Shown: positions 1-12,000 of the stretch, piece after piece | How the letters are laid out: each line of letters begins with the position of its first letter | Position numbering within the stretch: position 1 is the stretch's first letter | Assembly (NCBI GenBank): GCA_008828725.1 | Contig: MEHQ01000660.1 | Span: 195,429-259,428 of the forward strand | DNA: 64,000 nucleotides | Direction of reading: 5' to 3' | Source: Saccharina japonica | Taxonomy: Eukaryota > Sar > Phaeophyceae > Laminariales > Laminariaceae | The notes under the pieces: generated by a model | Seen by the model: the letters and a program-made list of their open reading frames with translations, nothing else | Databases searched by the model: none | What the model was told of the DNA's origin: nothing | Made by a program: the position numbers and the translations under genes

Positions 1-3000
1 TCCTCGCCTGCACTTTGACGGCCACAACATCCGATCGAAACTTGGCGAAAATATCGGTGGCGTCGACAGTCCCCTTGCTGACATTCAGGGAGAACTCATA
101 CACCTGCATGCAGCGTTTGCACAATACTCATAGGTTACACGAGGAAAGCCGCCGGGAACGTGTTACCAGGTACCTATCCCCCCCCCCCCCCTGGTTGACC
201 GCATTCTGCGCAACACAGGAACAACCTTGTACGGGTAGTTCGAGACCTTTGTACGGCTAAACCACAGCCGGTTGGCTTACAAGCTCGCGTGCCCTTTCGA
301 CTCGCCGTGATGCATGAATGGTGAAAACAGACGGCATACCGCGTGGTTCGTACCCCACTAGCCTGCATTAGGTGGCCAGCGGTTCGCGCCAGAGAGGCAC
401 TCAAACCAGAGAGGATATCTGCTGTTCCATATAATCGACAGGACTATTACGGGTGCCCATAGTAAACACTAGTAAATAGGACCAAATATTGTTAGCGAAA
501 AAAGGTGTACATATAGTTTTTGTGTATGCCGTAGGTGCTATTTACCATATATGGCCCTCCGTAATAATCAGAGAGCTGACTGCAGTGGAGCTCATCTCGC
601 TCTCCAGTCGAGAAAGTGTATGTCACACCCTTGGCCCCTTCGCCGTTGTGTTCAGTCGTGGCAGCATGTTATCTTACCGTGCCGGATTGTAATTGCTCGG
701 CTGGAACGGTGAACGTTTCGGTGTCGCCGGTGGAGTATGAGCTCGAGAGAGTGGAGCAATTTTCCGAACATGACCAGGCAAACCTGTACGCCATGGGACG
801 AAACAGAGGTCAGATCACGGTATCTACAGATACGCGACCGACAGCGCCTGGAAACGCGCAGTTTCTACGCAAGCTGCTACGTAGGTGAATAGCGGCCACA
901 CGAGAGGCGAGCTTCGCTCTTCTTGATGAGCCCTTATCCGGTACGATGTGGTAGATATCCTACTTTGATTGACGCGGCAAAATGCGATTACGAATAGTTT
1001 GAAATGTACGATGTGCTGCAAGAAGCAGGGCCCGCCAATGTAGAAAAAAACAACATCGGTATGGACGCCCTGGGCGAGTGCACAAGTCTGTAAGTCGCAC
1101 TACATGCACTCAACATTAATCCCCGTCACGCTTGATATTCTGGCAATGAATGGTCTATACCCCACACCTTGTGGAGAGCTCTGCAATGTCGTCTTCATCC
1201 ACCGAGGCGCTGCCGTCCAGCACGAGGTCGGCCCCTGGAATTGGCCAAAATATGTTTCGAAGGGCGAGCTGGTCGGAGACTACAAAGCGATATATTCCAC
1301 ATCGTATAGAGCAAGCTGGAGCAAAAACCTACTTACCTCTTGGTATCTCCATTCCAAGATATGCAAGATATACCCCCCTTATTTAGACGAGGCTGCGATT
1401 GCGACGTATACACCGTGCACAGCCTACGACAAGGGGGTGCGAATCCTGACATTCAGAGTGCACTGGGACGCTCGATATTCGAACACGGAGTGGTCGTCGT
1501 AAACCAAAGCGCAGAGTATGCTGCTCGCAACTATGGGTGCTCCATTCCTAACCCTCCTTAATGACTTGCGGATCTGTCGGACGCCCAGACTGGAATTGGC
1601 GCGTGCTACGGTAGAGGCACTGTACCTTTTTTTGGCTGAAGCGTTTCCTGAATGATCTATAAAAGGCTCTTTAACCCCCCTAGAACCGGTTCCCCAGTTT
1701 TGGGAGACAAACTACTTGGGATTAGTGTGGGATGAGGTTTGAAGTTCAGAACGGGTTCACCCGAAATCGTCGGAGTTTTAGTCCATGATTTGTGTTGCAC
1801 GATTGTTTCATGATTGTACTTTGAGGTCATGGGGATTGTTTATCCGGTAGCACTTCTTCTTTTTATTTTCGCCCTCCCAAATCAGGTTTTGGATGCGGCA
1901 TAGAGCTCCCCAAGTGATCACCCTCAGAAGGCAGAAACATGGCCTGTATTCAGGTGCACCTCTATCGGGCCACCCCGGAGAATGTTTTTCGGTGCAATGT
2001 GCACCGACGTTTCGTTGAAGAAAACATCTCCGCCGCATACGAACCAGTTTCGGTAAATATATTTCGACTGAAAGCAGCTCTTCCAATCCGATACCACGTG
2101 AGTCATGACCACCATTTGCATATCTTGACATAAAGAGGTACTGGTATGGTGTACTCATCCAAATATCATCAGCGCAACGGCCTTGAATTACCTGCAGAGT
2201 GTATGCGATACTCCCCCCCACTGACGTATGCCCGCATTGACCCTTGCTCGACGACCACCTGGGTGCACGCCCGTTCAAGTCGACATCACGAACGTTCCGA
2301 GGTAGGCATGCGTCCATCAGATTGTGAAAGGCCCGAAACAAACCGATGTCGACACTCACACACGTGACAACTGGACGAAGTGGCGCAAAAAGATCCACAA
2401 GATACATGAACGCGACGTCAGACGATCCTATCATACTTCGTATATGCCATTCAGTCTCATGACCGTTTTCACCCGACAACCTTTTCTGTTTCAATCTTCA
2501 GACAGGACCGCTCTACCAATTGCCTACGTTAATTGGAAGTGTCCAGCGAAAGGCCGACTCGTAGGAACACCCGGGGTACAGTACTGCTGCGCACCTAGGA
2601 AAAGGTGTTGGAGGGATGCAAGGGTGTGTACTCTTCATATAACATGTGAAATTGTGATGGAGGGTTGCAATGGTTGCGCTTCCGTACCTCGACAATCGCC
2701 GAGGAGTTCAGGTCGGAGACTCGAGAGGTCACGACGCCGCGGAAGAGGTAGGCCGAACCCGCGTAGCCAAGGCCGTACTGTGGTATGGTTAACTTCGTCG
2801 GGTCGGGACCCGCGAGGGCCTAAGAGCGCAGGGTTGAAGGCGAGCAGGGGCAGCGAACGCTATATGTACATAACCGTTTGAACTTCTCGCTTTCTCTTGT
2901 TTCCATAGTAGGCTTAAGTCGAGCGTGGTGCTTATTCGGAACCATGCGGTTGATATGCCGACGAATATTATGCCAGACTGAGAGCATGATGGGCATTCGA

Positions 3001-6000
3001 TGGTTGACGATCCGAGTCAAGAACAAACCGCAAGTGATCTTTCTCGAATATAATACAATGCGTACGGTGGTCGGGAGGTAAACAGGCCCGTGCCTCGTTC
3101 CACTATGACGACGAAGACGCGGGCTACGATACGATAGAGGAGGTATATCGTTTTTTTTAGGCTGTTTTTTTTTCTGAATGATCGGGCTCCTTCACCCATT
3201 CAGAACTGAATAACTTATCCCACACAAATTCCAAGCATTTTGTCCCCAAAGACGGGGGACCGGTGCTTAAGGGGTTGACTTCAAATGGTCAGACTTAGGC
3301 CATGAGACTGTTCACCGGGTATGTAGAGCTTTTACTATCACCCCAAATCAGGTTTACTAGATGCATGCTACGGTAGAGGGTTATCACGTTATCACAGGAA
3401 GAGCTCTATGCCTTACTCAAAAACCGATTCTGGTTGGAAATAAAAAGCGCTATATATATATATATATAGCAGTACCCGATAAGAAATCCCATGGCCTACA
3501 GCAAGCATGAAATGAAAAAATAGTGCAACACAAATCATGGAACTCCGACGAATCTGGGTCAAGAAGGCCCGACCGTTTTAGAATTTGTTTTAGTAGCAAA
3601 AACGTGCTATCTACGGGGGACCATAGTAAATATCATATAATAGGATCAAATATTGTTAGCAAAAAGGGGGAAATGTTTAGGTTTTTGTGTATACCGCAGG
3701 CCCTATTAACTATGGTCCTCCGTAATACCTCTCTCTCGTAGCACGCGTGACTACTGCAGGTATAGAGGTCCTCAAGTGAAGAGCCGCAGAAAATGTACTG
3801 TACGCAGGTGCACCTCTACCGAAGCATGCGTCCGGGGTCTGGGGAGCAATTCCACGGTAGGGGTACCACTTTTTGTCTCTGTATAGTTTTTGACCAGTTG
3901 AGCTCCTCGCGTGAGTAACCACCGGATACGACACCTGGTACATGTTTTACTGGTATTTTTGTTTTTGCGCTACCGCATTGGAAGGTTTGGTCGGGTTGCG
4001 CGAACGAATGTTTCCGAAGTCGTGTTTCGGGCGAAATATTGAGCTCCTCATGTGAAGAACTCAGACAATTCTGCTACGTCCCTACCGTGGGATGAGTCCT
4101 GGCACACTACTGCCCACTTCCACCTACGTATGGCGACAAAGTCTGGCACGCTACTCAGCAATCTGACTGTTGCTCTCGAGCGAGCAGCGACCAGTCCTGG
4201 AGGAGGTGATTCGTACCGCAAATGCCTCTGTGCCGAGCACTTCGTAGCCGGGACCACCTACTTCTTCCCACGCGTAGGATAACGATGAATCGTCCCCTGC
4301 GGTAGTGATGAAAGACAAACCAACCCAAAACGAAAACGACGGCAGCGAGGGGGCGAGGGGCAGGAGCGCGTACAAATGGCACACTATTATTAATAGGAGA
4401 GCTTGAGTGTTTCTTTGCCTCTGAGCAGCTAGTTTAAGGCGCCATCGGCAACTAAATTGGGGGGACATTTTGGCCACACTAGCTAAACCAGAGCTCGGCA
4501 GGGTGTTCACACGCTAGCACGCGACTCGTCCCAAGGGTTGGAGGTATGGTACGGCAGAGGCGCACCTGTATACAGGCCATTTTCACCTGTATACAAGCCA
4601 TTTTCTGACGGTAGTCACTTGAGGAGCTTTGTATCTCACCCAAAACTGGTTTGTTTTTCGAGAAAAATGAAGGTGAGACCCGATAGAAAACACCACATAT
4701 GGTCTAGGTAAACAACAACGCATACTGTAAGAGGAAAAAATGGAATTCCGTCGAAATTGGGTTTTTAAGGAGCCCCGTCTCATTCAGGAATTAGTTTAGC
4801 CAAAACATAAAGGTGCTACGGTGCCTCTATGGCAGCACGCCTGGGTAGGGGTTGCACGCTTCGGCGTCGTTATTTCATGACTCGTCAAGATCGCCAAGTT
4901 TAGCAAATGTCGGTTTTGTATGATACTTTATTTGATTTATTTGGTACACGACTAGGCTACAGTAGTGGCACATATATATGTATATATAAATATATATTTA
5001 AAATTTTAATATATATCCATATAGCGGTCGGGTTGCGTGAACACACGTTATTCGAAGTCATGTTTCGCGTGAGGTATTGAGTTTCTGACGTGAGGAGCTC
5101 AGAACACAAGCCACCACCCCTATAAGGCACCACCACCCTTACCGTGTCCGGAGGGTTCTTACCCGAGGAGCTCTATATATATGTACCCCGCGCAAAAAAA
5201 CTGGTCTTGAAAAAAAATGAACACTTAACACGATGGGCAGTCCGGTGGCCCAACAGCTAAATTGGACCCCAGCTGTATAGGTTTTGTCGTGTAAAACAAC
5301 CTACGATTACGTACAGTGATATTTGTTCTTCGTGTAAAACAAAGCAGGATCCCAACTATAGGGGTTCTCCGTATATAAAACAACATGGGACTCCGCTGAT
5401 AGGAGTGCGTACTGTTGTCCTTATCTTGAGGCACTCCATCAGGCACAAGGCGTTACCGTCAAACAGTTCCACCCCTCCCTATCGCCAAACGCCAGTAAGG
5501 CTATCGATGCAACCCGCACCCGCTAGGCCACACTTTCAACTTTGCCCAACACTCACACGCACAAAGAGAGATCAACGACGGCAGACGACATCAATGAGCA
5601 GGATTTTGGGCTTTGTTATCAAAGGTCGCAGATGTTTTCAATGGCGTTAGACGGGCGACATCTACTTAGGTGACACTGCTTTCGGCTTTTGTTTGTATAT
5701 ACCGGTCTCACCGCACGCTCCTGCTTCGGCGACCATTCGTAAGGATGTCCAACGGCTTCTCCTTACTATTCTCGTCGAAGATCCCAGAACAACCACGGAC
5801 GGAATGTCTTCCGCTCTGGTCGGGTGTAATTGTTTATCGGCACATAGGTCGGATGGCAGTGTCTAAATTTCATTTTTTTCACGCAGTACAGAGGAGTGCA
5901 GCACTATATCATTGTACTCGGTGTACTCCACAAATGAACTCGCGAGTAATATGCACAGTAACACATGCATGCATGGTTTGTTTTACACGGGTTATATATG

Positions 6001-9000
6001 AAACCGCGATCACCATACTAACTCTTACAATTTGAAAAACCTTGATCCGAAACGCTTGGGACAAGCAACATGTATGAAAATATCGTAAACAAGGGGATCA
6101 TAGAAATGCCACTCCGATGAAGAAAATAGATTATCTCACATGCGAAGAAGTGACGCAGTGGCGTTGTCTGTCATGCCGAGGAAATTCGTCACCGTTAGTG
6201 ACACCGTGATCTCATCTCCCACACCCAGCACTGTCACGTTTATGGTCGCTAGCAAGGAGCCATTGAAGGGGGCGAAGGCATCCCGCAGCGCGTCGTCAGC
6301 CGCTATTGGAGTTCCCGTTGAATCGGCGATGTCCCAGATTGCGGAGAGCGTACGCGAGGCCCCGCCGGAGCTTGCTCTGCCGTCAAAGGTGACCTCACCA
6401 CAGAGACCCACCGTCTGCATGGACGCGCGGAGTAGGTATTTGTGCCGTGAAAAGCCGTTCGTTCGCCATGGGGAAGCGGTGTTGCTGCCGAAGACAAGTT
6501 TAGTTGTTTCCCGCTTAACTATATACGTATATGCGGTGATGGTTGAGCTCGTTCTGCGTTGATCGGTTTAGCCTTGTTACTCGCCTGATTACGCTACTGG
6601 AATCTACGATTTGGGTCTCAATGTGCACACTGACGTGTGTGTCTTCCTGACCGTAGCCGTATCCCATCATCTGGTATATTTCGCACGGGTACTCCCCTTC
6701 AGCCCCTCGAAAGCAATAGCCCCGACGCCCGAGGGTAGATGGATGGGGGGGAAGGGACACAACAATGGCGTGAAACTGCAAGCCAAGGTTATACGTATGG
6801 ACACAGAGTATGTTTTCGCGAATACATTTAGAACCGGGCAAAGACATGCGTCGTGCGACGAGGCGGTAAGAGGTCGGGAGGCTCTCCAGCAGTGTGGCTA
6901 AACATCTCGCCTACCGTGCTAGCGCTGCCGCGATACCGTCGGTGTTCGAGGCGACGGGAAAACTCGACAGTGTGCACGGAGCCGTGGTGCTGCGCAATAC
7001 CCCTTCGTAATGACGCGTCAACTCAAAACCCATTCCAGAATGAAACAACTCTAAGAAAACATGTCCCGATCTGAGGGTTTAGCCTTGCATGGCGCGTACC
7101 ACTGTAGTTTCAGAAACGAAACGAGGGACGCGTGCTACGATAGACGTAGCACTTTTTTTGGCTGAACTCGTGTCTGGATAATATGGCTCCTTGACCCAAA
7201 ATTGTCGAAGTTTAATTGTTGTGTTGGAAAAAAAAATCATTGTATCCTTACAGTAGGCATGATATTTTTCGTCAAATTCAAATTTCGGGTGAGGAAGTTA
7301 GAGGTCCTCAAGTGACTATCACCCTCTAGCAAAAAAGCATGGTGCACCTGTGTACCGTATCATGCGTCGAGATCGTACACATTACCTGAGGCGCAACCAA
7401 GATCGCCGAGGCTGCTGCAGGGGTATCCGGCGGTAATACTGCCGTGCATCCTGACGATGATAGCAGCGCAAAGGCCTCCGTGCGCACCCCACCGTCTAAC
7501 AAGGTGATGGACGACCGATTTTCACACCCTGTGGTCGTGCTTGATGCAGGCACAGCAACGGCTCCGAGCCCCATGTAAATGTTCAGCTCTCGACTCCCCA
7601 CCCATTCACCTGTACCAAGGTTGTCGTTGTTCAAATTGGGGTTGTTACAGATCGTATCACGGAGTAGTATCGTGATCGACAGTACTTGTAGTACCGGTGC
7701 TCGAGCAGATGGCAGAGCAAAGGGAGGTCGTCATGTCAACACGAAAACGAACTATTCGTCAGCACACCGGATGAGATGTTTCCGTCTAACCCAGCACGAC
7801 AAGGGAAACACTTTCTCGAGCCACCCTGCATTTGGGAAACGTGTCGTCAAGATTGGCGACCTCCGCCGACGCCGCGCTACGGAAAATGTAGCACCTAAAG
7901 TTGCTGAGGCAACAACGGACGTCAAGTAAAACCGAAGACTAAGCCGCCGATACCCAATCGCGGGCAGGCTAAGGATTCACATAAACTACCTTGGAAGCTA
8001 TAGTACGAATATGATCTAAAGATAAGGCATGTATATTGGCTAGATCTTCCTATTAGGAGATCGGCCAGTCCCAACCGTTGTCTGGGCTCGACGGCACAGC
8101 CCCTACAGTATGAGACAGGTTGGTTTCAGAATTTGAGAGTTACTATTTCCAGGGTTTGTTTTTCGATATTGATTCACTGTAGTAGACGCGTGCTGCGATA
8201 CAAGTAGTCCCAGTGACAATTTTTGGCTGAAACGTTTTTTGAACGATCTACTGAAGGCTCCTTAACCCAAAGTCATTGAAGACTTCCATTATTGTGCTGT
8301 AATATTTTCAATAGCAGACTCAGGTAATATAATTGTTCATCGGGGATGACAGCACCTTCAATTTCCTCCGAAAACTATTGTTTGGTGACGCATGTATGGA
8401 GCTTCTCAAGTGAAGAGCTCAGAAAACAATCACAAGGCACCCCTATCGTAGCATTCATCAGCCTAAGGTAGTTTACAGCTGCGTCAGCGTTTGTGCTCAG
8501 TGAACAACACCACTCTAGATCCAATACAACCATGCTTTGAGAGCCCCATACGCAAAGGCATCGAAGTAAGCCGCAAGCCTTGGCGGAAATAGGAGATTCC
8601 AAACTGCTGTCACCTACTATCGTCACCGTAGTACGGCTCCCCCAAAACTCATGTTGTGGAGATGTGCGCATGTTCTTACATGTGGCGACGTCGCCGAGTA
8701 AATCCAAGGAAGCTGTGTCCAACATTGAGGAGCACGAGCCCGGGCCGCTGCCAGACGTTGCGTTTCCCGGATCCAAGAGCATGCTGCTAGGCGAACCGTC
8801 AGCTGAAAATCGAAGTGTGATCGACGTTCCATCGTCTGAATACTGGGCCTGGATCGTGATCACGGGGACAAAGACATAACCTTCGAAAGCTGTCAGCGAC
8901 CTCGGTTTCCAAGCACAGGGTCCATTTTATATATGTTGGTGACGAGGCTATGGATCAACGTGTTTCGCCGCGTAACTTTTCCGCCTATTCTGGTATACTT

Positions 9001-12000
9001 GAAGCGATGAATTGTTTGCAGCTCTACCACACGCAGCCCGGAAAGGCAACATCTACATGCATTAGCACCAACTCTTAATACCTCGTATAACTCAGGCTCC
9101 GGCGTACGCCCCTCAATTCCCACTGACCCTGTTGTGAACGGTACAGTATGTGAGTCGTTAAGTATAGGTCCGTGGATGTACCTGTGGCGTGCGAATAGCG
9201 AGGGGGGAAGGAGGGGGGGACTGTACCTTTTTTTGGGCCGTGCTACGATAGAGGTACTGTACCTTTTTTTGGCTGATTTGTTTTTCTGGACGACGGTGCT
9301 CCTTAACCCAAACTCGACGGTGTTTCATCCTTCTGTGTTACCATATTGTTGTTGATTTTACACTTATGTAGGTCATGGGATTTTTCGTCGGGTACGAGGC
9401 ACGTTTTCCCCCCCTCCAAAATCAGTTTTTGACTTGCTATTAGTATAGAGCTCCTCGAGTGACCACGCTCAGACTAAACATGATGCACCTGCATGCAGGC
9501 TACCGTAGCATGCGTAGCTTGTCGGACAGTCGTGAAGAAGAGCGTTTCGGCATCGTCGAATAGCTCGACGGTGGGGCAGCAGGCGACTTGAAGGGGTCCT
9601 CGGGTGCCGTAGAAAACCCGATTGGCCCTGCGGCCGCAGTTCACAATTGCCGCCTACAACGAACAGGGCTATATTAAAGCTGTCTCACATTTCCAACAGG
9701 ATATCCGCTCGATGTTCTGCTATATACATATAGTAACCGACTATTAAAAGCCCGCAGCTCACCCCAAGCTTCACAGTGAGCTAGTGTTCGATCGTCTCAC
9801 CCGCCTAGCAGCGATATCGTACTGTCAGGCTCCATAGAACCGTCAGCCCCTTCTTCGTAGTAAACCACCACTTCTTTGCTGTCGTCGGCCCACTCACACG
9901 TCGTGCCGGCTCCCATGGCTTGAATGGTTTGGTTGTTGAGAAGTCTCTCAATCATGCAGCTGTACAAGAGCCAAAGGGCATGTATTCGGTGCGTGGGGGG
10001 TCATTAGTTCTATGCATGGTCGCAGATCTCAGGTATGCCCCTCCACCCAGCCCGCAGCGTGTGGCCATGTACATCGAGCGGTGCAGGGCCTTGTATGACT
10101 ACGGAGGCGTTCTACGAAAGGGGTATGGCTTTATTCGTCAGAAATAAACCTGGCTGACGGACCCCTGCACTGAGGAACTCCCCAATATCGATGGCACAGT
10201 TACGCTTTGCAACGGTACTATTTGCTCCATACCTTAGCCATGAGATCGTTGATATCACGGTTTCCCTCGCATTGTCCGGTTTATCCCAAAATCTGTTTTT
10301 TGAGTGGGGTATATATGTCTTAAACTAAAATCAAGTGACAGGCCTCAGCAAATTGCTAATTGCATCCCTACCGCAGGACGCGTCTTACGTACGTACGTTT
10401 ATACTATAGCACAACACAACGCGTTTACGTACGTTGTCATAGCACGCTTTTCGAAGAAGCATGCACCATCATATTGCTCGCTTTCCGCAGCAACTTCACT
10501 GACTGTAAGAAGAAAATATATTACTTCTGGCATGCTCACCCCGTGGTGCTCTCTGCACAGACAACTGAAGGCTCCACCCCGCCATCATCACAGTAGCATG
10601 CGCTGCCGAATGTTAACGCTACTGCATACTCAGTGTCCACCAAGCCCGCGGAAATGAGTTCTGGCGAGTCCGGGTTGACAGTAGGCGCCGTGGTTGGTGC
10701 GGAGGTTGGCACCGGCGTTGGTGCCGGGGTGGGCGCAGGCGTTGGTGCAAGGGTTGGCGCTGGCGTTGGGGCGGGGGTAGGAGACGGCGTTGGGGCGGGG
10801 GTTGGAGCTGGCGTCGGTGCTGGGGTTGGAGCAGGCGTTGGTGCGGGGGTTGGAGCTGGAGTTGGTGCGGGGGTTGGAGCCGGCGTTGGAGAAGGGGTAG
10901 GAGCCGGCGTAGGACTTGGGGTAGGGGCTACCTGGCAAAGAAAAAGTACAATATTTGCGAACGCGGCAGAGAAAGAATGCGTTCACAAAGGCACAACGAC
11001 GTGTCAAGCGCGGTGGCACCGCGGGTACGCGATCAACCATAGGCGAGACACAGCACGTGCGTTGATATGTGTATCCCGATTGCTAAATAATCGCAGATAG
11101 TCTCGCCTCGAGCTATGCCGCAGCCTGGAGCTTGGTGCAAGCGAGGAGTTGTTACGTTAGAGTTTGGATCCAGTGCGCCGGACATAAATAATTACAGTTT
11201 GAAGAATGCGCAGCCTACTAGAATTGTAGACTCACCGCTGGTATGTCGTATGTCAGGACTTGGGTAAAGCCACTCTCCTCCGTTTGTGTAACCTGCCCAG
11301 ACAATGTGGATCAGTAGAAGCACCGAGGGCCAACAGGGACAATGGGTTGGGGACACGTAACGCCCACCCGAATTCCGCATACAACGTCTTCGATATTGGC
11401 AAACATCTAATAATGTAACCGTTCAGTGGGGACTGATGCGCAGCGTGGAGGAACCGCCTCTCTTGTTCGTCGAGCCACATGAATTCTTGTTTTATCACGC
11501 GCAGTTGAAGTCGAAAGCGACGGACAACTCTTCCATCTGACGGTCTGGGTGTATGCCTCAGCGTCACGCCGTTGAAATGGTAACATCTCGTCTGCTGCCG
11601 GGTATCCATGGACATCGGGTAGAATAGTACAACATGACTCACAAATACGTAACTCTCGTTCAGATCCACAGCCATGGTGTCCAACGAATCAAGGAAACTC
11701 GTTGCGCCAACGCAGTCCAGAGTCCTGCCGGTGTCAGCAGATACATAGCGGATAGATAGTACCACGAGAGATACTTTAGCGTCACCACCATTTTGATGAA
11801 TATATTATATATACATATGTACATATATTGTATGCAAGCCGGTTTATGTGGCAAACACGGCCAAGCATATGCTTTATTTTGAGGAGTCTTAAGGGAGTGG
11901 CTGCTGGCTACCAGTACATTAGGGGGGAGTACCTTTTTACGTCCGATAAAATTTCCAGTCGACCGGGCGACACTCGGCCCGAGTGACTCCCCATTCCCTT

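Larger units (their letters stand above)
3118..3831 (+). mobile_element. MITE, GCTACGATAGAGG family, outer element of a triple nest
   Basis: The left half (3118-3360: GGGCTACGATACGATAGAGG, GGGCTCCTTCACCC, CCAAATCAGGTTTAC) and right half (about 3749-3831: TAGAGGTCCTCAAGTGAAGAG to GGTGCACCTCTACC) join into one element once 3361-3748 is removed. Confidence 0.6.

Noticed and set aside
1808..2494. 228-codon minus-strand open frame
   Set aside because: Mostly MITE and intron sequence; only the 2192-2258 part is an exon, and in that exon the coding frame is fixed by comparison with gene B.
10633..11100. Plus-strand Val-Gly-Ala-Gly repeat protein (also 48850-49149)
   Set aside because: Mirror image of the minus-strand Ala-Pro-Thr-Pro linker exon; no splice or start support.
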